64,000 nucleotides of DNA from Achatina immaculata (lineage: Eukaryota; Mollusca; Gastropoda; Stylommatophora; Achatinidae). Below the pieces are notes generated by a model. That model had not been told where the DNA came from. It worked only from the letters and a program-made list of their open reading frames with translations, and did not search any database. The stretch's first letter is position 1, and every line of letters starts with the position of its first letter. Shown here piece by piece: positions 35,998-46,799 of the stretch. The stretch spans positions 41,110,267 through 41,174,266 of the forward strand of contig CM019696.1 of NCBI GenBank assembly GCA_009760885.1, in the 5' to 3' direction. Made by a program: the position numbers and the translations under genes.

Positions 35998-36185
35998 CGT
36001 AACCCGCTCTGAATTCTTAAAAGTAACCATCCCTAACCCACCCCGAGTTCTTAAAGGTAGCCACCCATAATTCCTTCCAAGATATCTTTAAGATAGCCAT
36101 GTGTAACCCGCTACCAGTTTTCAAGGGTAGTCACCGTAACGCACTCCGAGTCTTCAAATTAGCCAGCGTAATCCACTCCCAATTC
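35998..36185. repeat. Degenerate tandem array, 32-36-bp unit
   Basis: Five to six diverged units, each starting near TAACCCGCTC or TAACCCACCC and ending in a TTCTTAAAGGTAGCC-like block. Confidence 0.65.
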
Positions 36186-36993
36186 GACTCGATACTTGCG
36201 CTCCAGAATTTTCACGGTCACGATTTTGGCTGCTAAGAGCATCCAGGGAGACAGAGCAACAATGACAAGAGGAAGAAGGTAACATTTTGAAGATGGCTTC
36301 AGAAAGTTCTTGCAGAACAGAAATGATTTATAAATGCTCCCGTAGTTTCTTGCGTTGTTCTTCTGTTGTTAAAGCACCCAGCTTACTACTTTGATTGCGT
36401 TTCTCATCTTCTTTCATAAATCTCTAATTACATTTGCCACAGAAACATTTTTATTCTTTTACTTCAGAACTTTTCAAAATGGAGAAGACTGAAAAGGATA
36501 TATATATATACTAACTACCAGACTATTTTCAATTGGGCTCACAGGCCCATCAGACATTCTGTCTTTAAGACAGAGAGAGAGAGAGAGAGTGCGAGAGATG
36601 ATTCAGTATTCCAGTAGACTTCAGAAGGGAATGAGAGAGCTGGTTGTCCAGTGTGGTTAAGGGAATGCATTGGTGCAGGCTACAAGATATTAAGTGAAGT
36701 AATTTTAATTATGAAAAACGGGATAATGTGCCAAACAGACCCTTGTTATGTACCAGTCTCGCTCCCTTACATTACTTCCCCTGACTCCCCTTCCTTGACC
36801 TAGTGTAAGCTAATTGTGAACATTAACTGCTTCATCCAGGCTCTGTGTGACAAGTTTTTAAATCTCAAGCTCATGTGGGAAAAGGTTTCAAAGCTTCCAC
36901 GAAGTTGCTCTCTGAATGAAGAGAATCTGCAAAATAGACTTTTTCTTCAGGTGATCCCAGCCAGACTCACAACAATAATTAACCTTTGTTCTT
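36186..36993. other. Unassigned stretch
   Basis: Contains a (GA)n run near 36572. The open frame at 36816-37001 shows no family motif, and I do not call it a gene. Confidence 0.4.
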
Positions 36994-37014
36994 GCTCATA
37001 GTAAAAGTATTATA
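36994..37014. repeat. 21-bp direct repeat, left copy
   Basis: This 21-bp sequence, starting GCTCATAGTAAAAGTATTAT, recurs exactly at 40160-40180, framing a 3.1-kb GC-richer repeat block. Confidence 0.8.
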
Positions 37015-37229
37015 TTGTTTATGTCTTCTTCGTTTGCTTCTACCACCAAGACCGCCCTGTGATCCTACTGAATTTACGCCTGTGGTCCTCGTTAAGTCCC
37101 GTGGTCCCCGAAAGGACCACGCGAGATCCCCGAGAGGACCACAAGAGGTTCAGAGGATCGTAGGGCTTGAGCCTGTATTCTTGGTGGGTCTCAGAAGCGG
37201 GATTGCGTGACACCGTGGTTTTTGTTGCA

Positions 37230-37400
37230 CCAGTTTAGTCTAGAGTTGGACTTTCTCACCTGAAAACCTCGACGTGTTTTAGATATCAGTATATCCCCGC
37301 TGGCTGAGAGGTGGTCCAGTGTTGGACTTTCTCACCGGAAAATCTCAGCGTGGTTAAGATACGCATACATCCACGCCGGGTGAGAAGTGGTTGCCTATCT
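37230..37400. repeat. Tandem duplication, about 76-bp unit
   Basis: Two diverged units beginning GTTGGACTTTCTCACC, each ending in a CTGAGAGGTGG or GTGAGAAGTGG block. Confidence 0.75.
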
Positions 37401-37514
37401 AGACTGCCCTGGTCCAGTGTTTCCGACTTAAGCATTTTGTGGTCGTGGCCGCTACCCTTCCTAGTTGTGACCAGGATGGAGCTTTTGTCCAGGAGGACGA
37501 ATCCTCGCCACTAG

Positions 37515-39460
37515 TGACTTCCCCCACTGGGTTGAGCCGGTTTAGGCATATTATCCCAGTATGGGAGTGTTTGGGACGTGACCGACCTCTAGAGTAGAGA
37601 TACCGTGACATGCGAAGCCTTCAAGTTTCACTCCTGGTGAGAGCCGGTTTAGAAGAACAAGCAGGATTTCGAAAAGGGAGAAGCTGTCTCGACCAGATCT
37701 TTACTCTCAGAATAATACTTGAAGAACATATTGAAAAGCAGAAACCATTAATACTGAATTTCATAGATTTTAAGAAGGCATTTGATAGCATACACAGAGA
37801 TTCATTATGGAGAATTTTATGTCTATATGGAATACCATCTAAAATTGTCAACATCATTAAGGACTTGTACAATGAATATGGTTGTGCAGTCAAGACAGAA
37901 GAAGGGATGAGTGAATGGTTCCAGATTGAAACAGGCGTGAAACAAGGATGTATACTGTCTCCTTTACTTTTTGGAATTACAATAGACTTCATAATGACAA
38001 AATGCTGCACAGGTAACACAGGTATTGACTGGGTGCATGGGACCCAACTAGAAGATCTTGATTTTGCTGATGACATAACTCTTATCAGTAATAATGTGAA
38101 TTCCATGCAAGAAAAAACAGATAGCCTATCTTCACTGGCTAGCAAAATAGGACTTGAAATTAACAAGGACAAAACAAAAATAATGAAAATTGCCATCAAT
38201 CAAAATGGAAAAATACACATAGAAGGGACAGATATTGAAGAAGTCAATCAGTTTGCATACCTTGGCAGCTACATAGACCAGGATGGTGACACTAGAAAGG
38301 AAGTTAGGATCAGAATTGCAAAAGCAGCATCAATCTTCAAGAATCTTGAGAACATATGGAATTCAAAAGTTATAAGCACAAAAACCAAGTTAAGACTGTT
38401 CAATTCAAATGTAATATCCACCCTCATTTATGCATGCGAAAGCTGGAAAACAACTAAAGAAATAGAAAAGAAATTAGACTCTTTTGAAAACAAATGCCTA
38501 AGGAAAATACTCGGCATCAAGTGGAATGAATTCAAGAACAATGCAGAGATAAGACAGATGACTGAACAACAACCAGTCTCATGGGTGATCAGGAAAAGGA
38601 GATGGACATATGTTGGTCACTTGATGAGAAGAAATGATCAGAGAATCCCAAAACAAGCTATCAAGTGGAACACAACAGGCCGAAGAAAAAGGGGCAGACC
38701 GCGTGAAACTCTGAAGAGGACATTATTAAGAGAGGCCAAGTTAACAGGCATAAAATCTTTTGTTGAGGTTGAAAGACTCGCCGAAGACAGGAAAAATTGG
38801 CGAACTACTTTGCGAGCCCTATGTGACGTCTAACGGCACGGGAAGGATATAAGATATAAGAGAGCCGGTTTAGGCATATTTCACCAGTATGGTTGTATAT
38901 CGGGCGTGACCGACCTCTAGAGCGGAGGTGGCGTGACGTGCCTAGCCATCAAGTTTCACCCCTGGTGTATGCCGGCTTAGGCATATTTCACCAGTGTATG
39001 TGTATTTCGGATGTGGCCGGCCTCTAGAGCAGAGGCGCCGTGGTATGTATAGCTCTCGCAGCGATACTACTGGACATAACGATTAAACTTCACTTTATCC
39101 TTTCCTTCATCTTTTCACATCATCGCCGCACAGCAACCTTTATTTCTTTTCCGCAGGTTCTTCCTTGACCGGGAGGAGCTTCACTCCACGCGCGGCATCC
39201 GAAGAGTCTCGCCAGCAGTGTCTTAACCTCTGGGTTAAGCCGGTTCAGGCATTTCACCCGATATGAGTGCACTTAGGACGTGGCCGACCTCCAGACCAGA
39301 GGTGCCGTGATTTGACTGTTTGCTTCGCTTTATCCTTTCTACCACCTTTTCCGCAGTGGTGCCGCACGGCAATCCCCATTTGCACCTTTCTTCACTGGCC
39401 GGGAGGAGCACCGCTCCACACACGGCAGCTGAAGAATCTCGCCAGCAGCGGTAGATGAGC
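37515..39460. repeat. Complex tandem repeat block, 107-bp and longer units, interrupted by a LINE
   Basis: Units containing GCCGGTTTAGGCATATT and GTGACCGACCTCTAGAG start near 37537, 37643, 38864 and 38971 (106-107 bp apart), and again at 39238. A second module (CTTTATCCTTTC to TCTCGCCAGCAG) occurs at 39093-39225 and 39330-39450. The LINE at 37653-38859 is inserted in one unit. I cannot assign the block to a transposon class. Confidence 0.8.
37653..38859 (+). mobile_element. LINE family A, 5'-truncated young insertion with intact 407-codon frame
   Basis: A 14-bp target-site duplication (GAGAGCCGGTTTAG) flanks it at 37639-37652 and 38860-38873. The frame (37610-38833, starting in the flank) runs from within the RT fingers (EEQAGFRKGRSC) through the first aspartate region (FIDFKKAFDSIH) and GVKQGCILSPLLF. 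It continues through LDFADDIT (active-site pair), the thumb ([12 protein letters not shown]) and the C-terminal RKRGRPRETL region to a stop at 38831. The 3' tail is AAGGATATAAGATATAA. The endonuclease and the start of the RT are missing, so it is not autonomous, but the open frame indicates a recent insertion. Confidence 0.93.
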
Positions 39461-39591
39461 TACCAAACATGCCTCTCATCTACCCTAAGTGTCTGGTTTT
39501 CAGGCGCCAGATATTCACCTTCGTCCCTTCTCCTGTCAGTTTAAACAGTTCTGCCACGAGAAGGCCAGGAGCTGGACTTGACTCATTCATT

Positions 39592-39845
39592 AATTCATTC
39601 ATTTGCATGTCCCTTGCGGAACTTTGCCTCCCAAACAACACTCCTGTAGGCCTCTCGGTTGTGAGCAAGATATCCTGCTGCTGCTGCGTCCATTTGCAGA
39701 TCGTCAACGATTTCTTGCAGCCATCTTCGTTTTGGTCTTCCTCTTTTTCTTTTTCCCATTATGTATCCTTCCAATATGGTCTTCTCTAAATTATCATGGC
39801 GTTTAATGTGTCCAAAATATTTAAGTTTTCTTGACTGCCAGAGGC
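39592..39845 (-). mobile_element. LINE family B, 3' fragment
   Basis: The minus strand reads RKLKYFGHIKRHDNLEKTIL, then KRKRGRPKRRWLQE and HNREAYRSVVWEAKFRKGHA. This is the cleanest copy of the family B C-terminus in the window, open over about 95 codons. Confidence 0.9.
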
Positions 39846-40159
39846 TATTTGAGACGCACGCCGTTGGAGCGGAGAGCGACTTCTCCACCCCACCTCCGAC
39901 AATAACAGTCTTTAGAACCGCTTATGTCTTGTTATTGTTTTATACAATGTAAAATTGTGTGATACGACACACATTTTTTTTCTATGGAGGTGAGAGAGAG
40001 AGAGAGAGAGAGGACAATCTGCGTTTGGGTCGAGGGCCGTACGATCTTTGCCGTAACGCAGATTGTCCACAAGACAGTCTTACGTAAAGAACAGCAGTAG
40101 ATCTGCAAGTCAACATTTAAAAAAATGGGGCAAATCAATCTCTGTGTACTGAGAAACAT

Positions 40160-40180
40160 GCTCATAGTAAAAGTATTATA
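40160..40180. repeat. 21-bp direct repeat, right copy
   Basis: Identical to 36994-37014. The flanking bases differ (CAGAGG on the right here against TTGTTT at the left copy). Confidence 0.8.
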
Positions 40181-40639
40181 CAGAGGCTTGTGAGTACAGC
40201 AAATGATTTTGTTTATTATTCTTTTCCAGGGTTTCGAAGTGACAAATAATGACAGGATTGTTTTTTTTATTTTAAATTCTAAAGTCCAGCGCTTATTTCC
40301 CGCCCCCGCCCCCCCCCCCCTTTTTCCCAACCTCTTCTTGACTTTCTCTCCCTCTGTTGGACGTCTGTGATCTCAGATAGCGTGACTGATTAAACGTCCC
40401 AGACTAGTTGCCTGCCTAGATTAGAGTGACAGAATAAACGGCTCTGCTGAACTAAGCCAGGCCCAGCTTTTCTCTGTGCTGTATACAAGGACATCCAGGG
40501 CGCTTAAATGTAGAATCTCGACCACGAGCGGGTTTCTGGGCTGAAACAGCAAGGTCAGAAAGCACCGAAACAAGATCGTGAAGATGTTCTTTGCTTTTTC
40601 TCCTCTTTTCTATGGACACCTGGCCATATACTTTCTGTC
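40181..40639. other. Unassigned stretch
   Basis: Contains a C-rich run (40309-40320). No coding or transposon signature seen. Confidence 0.45.
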
Positions 40640-41040
40640 TCTCTGTCCATGAGAGGCACGCTTAGTCACTAAATGAACTACAACGCCATCTGGAAGCCAC
40701 TGAAATGTAGTTTCTCAGAAGAATGCTTGCTAAGCATACCATGGACAGCAAAGAGATTAAATGAGAGGTTCTGGAAGAGGTTGGCGAGATTAGACAAGGA
40801 ATAAGAAAAGTCAGGAAAAGAGAAATCAAATTCACAGGACACGTTCTACGGCAAGCTAGAATACATTGTGACAGCTGGAAAGAAAGAGGGCCAAAGAGAT
40901 CGAGGTAAACGGAGAGAGTAACAGTATGATACGGACAGAGAACATCAGCACAGCTTATACTCAGTATCGGAACAGAGAATTGTGGAAAAGCAAGATCACC
41001 AACGCCAGTCGGCAGGGCAATAGAGCTCTCTGTCCGATAT
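40640..41040 (+). mobile_element. LINE family F-like 3' fragment
   Basis: A conceptual EATEMxFLRRML segment near 40700, followed by KFTGHVLR and an end block (CACCAACGCCAGTCGGCAGG) similar to the family F end near 12640. Diverged and frameshifted. Confidence 0.65.
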
Positions 41041-41916
41041 AGTGTTTAGTATTTCCTCTGTATGATTTATCAATAGGTAATTTTATATACGAAGGTATAG
41101 CTTAGCGAACAAACTCAGTGGTGACTATACCTTTGGATCAAATCCCGCGATACTGTGAACTAAATCTTTCATTACACTTAATATTTGTTCTGCTGTTCAT
41201 TGTAAATGGAGCAAGAGAAAAAGGGCAAGAAGTCGTTTCGGAACATCCACTAACAAAAATGTCCAATGGTGAGACAGTTCTGCAGCGCATCTTCATCACT
41301 GAAACAACTAGAGCCTGGTTTTGGCGGTCAAGTGAGAGGCAGCCCAGTCACATGACACTAGATCACGTGCATATTTCCGTCATTTCTGGCGCGGCTGAGT
41401 TAGAAAGGCTGTTTAGTGCCAGACGGCCTCTAATGTATGTAGATAAGTTCAAATTTTAACATATTTCACAACTCTTTAATGATAGACCAAGTGAAATCAT
41501 TCTAATAAATGCTGCACAGAGCTGGTTAATAACCCGGTTATAAGCATAAGAAAGAAGTACGTCAATAGATTACTCTATAGACTTCTGAAATATTTTTAGT
41601 ATACTACAGCTTGTTATATTAGTTCGTGAAAAAATTACTAGTGATTGTTTTGATTTCCCCCACTCTTCTAATAGCTGGCAAGCGGGGCTTCCGACAGGTA
41701 AGCGCACAAAAATGTTCTGACTGAAATATTCCTCCAGGTAAAAGAAAGTTTGTAAACAATATTTGATGTAAAAACAGGAGTAGAAATAAATAAAGGAAGG
41801 GTATGTTCTAAGTCTTTGTCGCATAGTAGTATGGGTTGCGGCATGGTCACAAACGAACAAAGACGGATAAAAGGTAGAGCATCGCTCACTATGTCATTTG
41901 AACATAATTTTCAGGT

Positions 41917-41917
<1 letters not shown>
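41041..41917. other. Unassigned stretch
   Basis: A frame is open at 41118-41459, but no domain can be recognised. No repeats seen. Confidence 0.4.

Positions 41918-41957
<40 letters not shown>
41918..41957. repeat. (GA)n microsatellite
   Basis: About 40 bp of AG repeats after GGTCC. Family E LINE 3' ends finish in the similar GGTTCAGAGAG, so this could be a leftover tail, though no LINE sequence remains beside it. Confidence 0.9.
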
Positions 41958-41960
<3 letters not shown>

Positions 41961-42030
41961 GTCAGTTAAGAGAGGCTTGAAGAATGAACGACGTTAAACT
42001 GACATCTGAAGACGGATGACCTGGGGAATG

Positions 42031-42110
42031 TTGCTGTGATTATTAAGGTAAGGTAAAGGTAAAATTCCCGTTGCTGTGATTATTAAGGTAAGGTAAAGGT
42101 AAAATTCCCG
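42031..42110. repeat. 40-bp perfect tandem duplication
   Basis: The unit TTGCTGTGATTATTAAGGTA, continuing to AAATTCCCG, occurs at 42031 and 42071. Confidence 0.9.
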
Positions 42111-42119
42111 TTTCCATGA

Positions 42120-42320
42120 CATTAAAGCATTAAGGTGTTAGGCCCGTATTTTCCACGACCAACGGCACATGAAAGTCTGATGTGGTCAGTATCACGCCTG
42201 GCCGCATTTACCTTCCCAGATTTCTCTGGTACCCATTTTTTTTAGGCTGGGTCAACCCCGGGGGCCTTTTTTTCGGTCTTGTACCAGAAAAAATCCCACT
42301 GCTGGGATTATGGCACTATT
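42120..42320 (-). mobile_element. SINE body, inverted copy
   Basis: The reverse complement matches the SINE body at 48395-48580: CCCGGGGTTGACCCAGCC, AATGGGTACCAGAGAAATCT and GGGAAGGTAAATGC, then ATACTGACCACATCAGAC and CATGTGCCG. The tRNA-like head is not clear. Confidence 0.75.
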
Positions 42321-42589
42321 TATCTATGTGATGCCTGAGAGAAATATCCTCGCCGTTCATTGCAGTGTTATTATTCTTTACTGAGAAATTGCAATAGCCA
42401 GTCTCCGTCATCTTGCACTAAACAACTCCCTATGCTCTGACCAGCGAGTGTTGCTATCTGTTTTTGAATGTCCTGCATGAAGGATGTTCGTGTACTTGTC
42501 GCACGCATGACCACAACCGAAGAAAGGCATGGCTTAGTGCTTTTTTTTTTCTCTACTATTCCATCACTTACATAGAACTTACATAGAAG

Positions 42590-42815
42590 ACAGAGAAAAC
42601 TTGAATACTTTGGACATATTAAACGTATGAGAATTTAGAGAAGATCTTCTTGGAAGCGAAAAAGAAAGAAAGGAAGACCAAGGTGAAGATGACTGCAAGA
42701 CATTGATGATGATCTGCGAATGGATGCATCAGCAGCAGGACATCTTGCTTATAACCGAGAGGCCTACAGGAGAGCTGTTAGGGAGGCAAAGTTCCGCAAG
42801 GGACATCCAAATAGA
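42590..42815 (+). mobile_element. LINE family B, 3' fragment
   Basis: A conceptual LEYFGHIKR segment, then DDLRMDASAAGHLAYNREAY and REAKFRKGHPN up to about 42810, as at 39592-39845. 5' truncated, with frameshifts. Confidence 0.85.
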
Positions 42816-43189
42816 ACTGAAAGGAACATTTACATGGCCACACACACACGTGCAGTCAGAGAAGGATATGTCTATACATAAGCTCTGTGTTACAGCTGCA
42901 GACAGTTTGATAATAACGAATGTTTATGGGGGAGAACGCAGGATTTCTCACCAACATGAGAGAAAAAGAAAATACAGATTTTATTCATTGCTATACTCAT
43001 CAAGCTAAATCTGTTATTCGGTGACAGTAGATTTTTTCATTTTTATCTGCGTTTTCCTTTTGTGCTCGTCTTTCACTCCTCTTTGATATTTTTTCCTTTT
43101 TCTTTTTCTTTATTTCCAGTTAAAGGAAAAGGGAGGGGGATCTATTTCACTGCTTTTCGGGTTTTTTTTTTCTTTGGTGGAACGTTCTG

Positions 43190-43600
43190 ATGTCGCTGTT
43201 CTATTTCTTGCATTATGTTCTTCTGTCATTGTGTTATTTCTTGCTTTATATTCTTCTGTCACTACAATATTTCTTGTCTTATATTCTATCATATGCCATT
43301 TCTTGCTTTATAGTCTTTTGCTTCTGTGCCATTTCTTGCTTTATATTTGTCTTTCATTGTGTTATTTCTTGTTTTATAGTTTTATATGCCATTTCTTGCT
43401 ATTTAGTCTTCTGCTAATATATTATTTCTTACCCTATATTGTTCTGTCATGGTGCCATTTCTTACCCTATATTCTTTTGTTACTATGTCTTTCTTGCTTT
43501 ATATAAGTCTGTCACCATGCAGTTTCTTGCTTTATAGTCTTCTACAGCTGTGCTATTTCTTGCTTTACGTTCTTTTGTCACAATGCTATTCGCTTTTTCA
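43190..43600. repeat. Degenerate tandem array, about 33-bp unit, 12 copies
   Basis: Units begin with ATTTCTTGCTTTATA, and spacing is mostly 33 bp, a multiple of three. This keeps the plus strand open as a Phe/Leu/Cys-rich frame that I take to be spurious. A 13-nt C tract follows at 43605. Confidence 0.85.
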
Positions 43601-43987
43601 TGGTCCCCCCCCCCCCCTTTCCCCAATTTTGTTCTTCATTTTGCCGTTTCTTTTGTTTCCGGAAGTTGTGAACAGAAATAGCTGTTCTATAGAACTAGGA
43701 ACACAATTTGCAAGCAAAAACAACTAAGGATTTTCACTTGCTTCGTGTACCTAAACAAGTGGGCAGAATCTATCGTCAGTGGTTCTTCATGTTGTGTCTA
43801 AAATTTTCCATTCATGCTCTCTTCCCGGGGTCAAGTTTTGAGCTCGAAAATCTCTGTAGAGATTACAGGTGTGCAGGATGTTCTATAGAGAGTTTTCGGT
43901 CATGAGCTGGTTTGGATTTGGTCGCGCTTCAGGTTATAGATAGACTTATAGTCTGCAATGCTCTGTTCTGAATCTGCAAATGTGCTT

Positions 43988-44312
43988 GTACTTGTACTTG
44001 TACGAACTCCCTGTAACTGTGAGCTGTTGTTCTTTGCAGCCGATGCTGTAGAGGTGTTGAGCCACAGCATCGTATCTGCGTGGGAGCGGGTTATGGCGGG
44101 TACTTTTTCAGTCCCGGTGTACAGCTAAAAAAGCAGGAGGACTGCAATGCTTCTTTAGCAGACTCCACCACCACAGGGACTATGGCGATCCCTGCCCCGT
44201 TAGCCAGTCTAGGCCTGTTACGGGGGGTACCACGGAGAGGTGGGACAGGGTCTTGGTCAGCTATGGTTCGCTAACCCTGACGCTAGCGTATCAGTTATGG
44301 GTCGCTGATTGC
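43988..44312 (+). repeat. Interspersed repeat family R2, copy 1
   Basis: Matches the reverse complement of 59720-60090 almost end to end: GCCGATGCTGTAGA, CACAGCATCGTATC, GACTCCACCACCA, GGTCTTGGTCAGCTATG and GGGTCGCTGATTGCCTCAT. No coding frame or terminal repeats recognised. Confidence 0.85.
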
Positions 44313-44462
44313 CTCATCGGACAGCATCCGCAAATGTGCTAAAGTAAACTAAGGAAAGGAGGAAAATAAAGGTAGTATTTTGGAAGAATACGTTAAAGAA
44401 ATGGATATAAAAACAAAGAACATTAGCATCTTTGGACTATGAATAAATGAACTTGTGAACTA

Positions 44463-46071
44463 ACAGGGCGTCCTAAAAGTAAGTTTACAAGGTATGTAAC
44501 GTCCATAAAACTGATGTTGGACTAATGGGCATGGTCGCGAAATTTTCCATATTCGTCATTTGCAACGCCATACCAGATGGCAGCACTGCATCTAGGCTGT
44601 ATTCCTCAGTTAAAACTGGAGAGTCAACCTTTTCAACATTTTAGGTGGGAGAATTTGGACCATCCGCCATACAGTCCCGATCTAGTGCCAGTATAGTCCC
44701 GATCTAGCGCTAACATAGTCCCGACTGCAGCAGTGGTACAAACAAGAAGTTCGTGATGCAATATATTTTTGAATCCGAAGCAGGTGACAGCTGCGGAGAG
44801 CCATCGCCAGCCGGTGGAAGTCCATGCAGACAGTTTGATTAGTCAACGTCATGTAGCAAAATGGTGTGCAGAATTTCCAGTCGGGCGAGACAACCAGTGA
44901 CGTAGCAGAGTGGCAGAACCACGACAGCAGGTGCGGCAGCGAACAAAACACGAGTCGAACGTGCGATACCGGAGAACAGATGAGAGACTTTAAACGAACT
45001 GACGCATGACTTGAGTCTGTAACAGTGTTCAGAATGGCTGCGCAGTTGTCATAAAGCGTGTGCACGACGAGTCCTACGAGAGCTTTTAGAGAAGGCAAAG
45101 AGAATGGCATATACCCTATCATTCCTGCAACAATGTGCCATTCACGGCCAATACTTTCTAGAACATACTGTCACAGGTGAAGAGACATGGGATCACCACA
45201 GCACTCCAGAATCGAAGCATACAAGCATGGAATGAAACATCTGAGCTGATCATAACCAGGAAATATTCAGGTCGTGCGATGGTTACCGTGATTTGGGAAC
45301 GTAAAGGTGTGCTGATGATCGATTTCCTGGAAAGGGGAGCAGCAATGCAGTAGTTTACAATGTAATACTAGAATGTTTACGAGCTCTCTGTCAGACATTG
45401 TCGTCCTGGGCTGTTGACAAAAGTGTGTTGCTCCTTCATAATAACCCTGGGCCTCCCATGGCCGTTTCGATTCAGGAACTTTTTCAACATTTTAGGTGGG
45501 AGAATTTGGACCATCCGCCATACAGTCCGATCTAGCGCCAGTATATTCCCGATCTAGCGCCAACATAGTCCCGATCTAGCTCCAATATAGTCCCGACCTA
45601 GCGCCAGTATAATCCCGATCTAGCGCCAACATAGTCACAACCTAGCGCCAGTATAATCCCGATCTAGCGCCAACATAGTCCCGACCTAGTGCCAGTATAG
45701 TCCCGACCTAGCGCCAATATAGCCCCGACCTAGCGCCAGTATAGTCCCGACCTAGTGCCAGTATAGTCCCGTCCTAGCGCCATTACACTCCCGATCTAAC
45801 GCCAAGTGATTTTCATCTCGTTCCATCTCTCAAGGAATATCTTGGTGGCCTAAGGCTGACGAGATTGTCAAAACAGCGGTGACACGGCCCAAGGAACTAC
45901 AAGATGGGCATAGAAAAACTTGTCCCACGCTAAAAGAAATCCCTCGTTCGTCATAACGACAACGTTGAAAAATAAGATGTCTATTATGAAACACAGTGTA
46001 CAGTGAGTTATGTCCAAATAAGTATTGCTTTTTAAATAACATTTGGAAACTTACTTTTGGAACAACCCTCG
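44463..46071 (+). mobile_element. mariner-like transposon M3 with internal minisatellite
   Basis: The inverted ends (left ACAGGGCGTCCTAAAAGTAA; right end reverse complement CGAGGGTTGTTCCAAAAGTA) are flanked by TA on both sides. The plus strand carries the decayed transposase: the HTH-side block RHVAKWCAEF near 44855; first catalytic region VTGEETWDHH near 45170 (Glu in place of the usual Asp); TPESKHTSMEW; second region LLLHNNPGPP near 45430 (Asn for Asp); and third region HPPYSPDL near 45515. At the third site the sequence has expanded into about 12 copies of a 22-bp unit (45515-45800). A copy of the third-site segment plus two repeat units is also found misplaced at 44625-44720. Stops and frameshifts make it inactive. 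Confidence 0.9.
45515..45800. repeat. 22-bp minisatellite inside mariner M3
   Basis: The unit TAGTCCCGATCTAGCGCCAG continues with TA. Roughly 12-13 units, with point changes and one-base indels. Confidence 0.9.
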
Positions 46072-46279
46072 TAGATATAGGGAGAGAAATTATGGGCATA
46101 AAAAAATCATAAGGTCTCTGGCGAAGTTAGAATTTTCTTTTTCTTTTTTTTTTTTATTGGGTCGTTCTGAGAAGATGGATGATTTCTAAAGTCAGATATA
46201 AGTGATGATTCATTCTTTCATCGTTTCCAGATTACATTTTTGACTACTGCGATTAGATCTTTCATTTCCGCTCTGCTCT

Positions 46280-46545
46280 CTTTAATTGACAGCCTCTTTC
46301 TGGCAGTCATTTGTTCAAAATAAGAATTGTTGCTTGAATCCGACTTGCTATAGCATGGATCTCTTGTGTTTTAGTTTGTCTCGATTACTGGAGATTGAAC
46401 GAAATTTAGAAAAAAAGGTTGTTGAAAGAATAGCGCTACGCGACAGAATGGCAAATTTGTCAAATGCTGTTAAAGCTAATTGGCAAGAAAGTGTGAAGAA
46501 ATTGCTTGAAAATATGAACCAGAAAGTGAAAGGAAATTATCGTTT
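46280..46545 (+). other. Unassigned coiled-coil-like open frame
   Basis: The frame reads a charged heptad-like stretch (EIERNLEKKVVERIALRD, then NAVKANWQESVKKLLENMNQ) up to about 46530. It looks more protein-like than its surroundings, but no family is recognised. The only support is composition. It could be an isolated exon, a decayed gene or chance. The frame then runs on into the MITE at 46574. Confidence 0.25.
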
Positions 46546-46573
46546 AATTATCTTTTTTTTTAAAAATTTAACG

Positions 46574-46757
46574 CAGTGGTTCCCAAAGTTTTTCTGGCTG
46601 CCATCCCCTTATCTCACAGACCATATCCCTAGTAAACTAAAAAAAACTTGGCTCGTTCAGCTGGTTCAGATGTCTCCCCCCGCTTCGTTTTCCCTAACCA
46701 CCCCTCTGGATCTTTCTGCAGGTGGTGGAGCGGTACCGTCCAGTTTGGGAACTACTG
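46574..46757. mobile_element. hAT-like MITE, 184 bp
   Basis: The left end is CAGTGGTTCCCAAAGTTTTT, and the reverse complement of the right end is CAGTAGTTCCCAAACTGGAC. The flanks ATTTAACG and CTTTAACC match at 6 of 8 positions, as expected for an aged 8-bp hAT target duplication. Confidence 0.75.
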
Positions 46758-46799
46758 CTTTAACCCATTCACGTAAAACTGCCTCTTAGATTTAGACTT

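Noticed and set aside
37621..38199. 192-codon minus-strand ORF
   Set aside because: It is the antisense shadow of the LINE family A reverse transcriptase frame.
41118..41459. 113-codon open frame as a possible gene, or mariner fragment (FITETTRAWFWR)
   Set aside because: The resemblance to the mariner first catalytic block is too loose, with no other block or terminal repeat nearby.
43174..43727. Hydrophobic Phe/Leu/Cys-rich ORFs resembling a membrane protein
   Set aside because: They follow a T-rich 33-bp degenerate tandem array, so the hydrophobicity is a base-composition effect.
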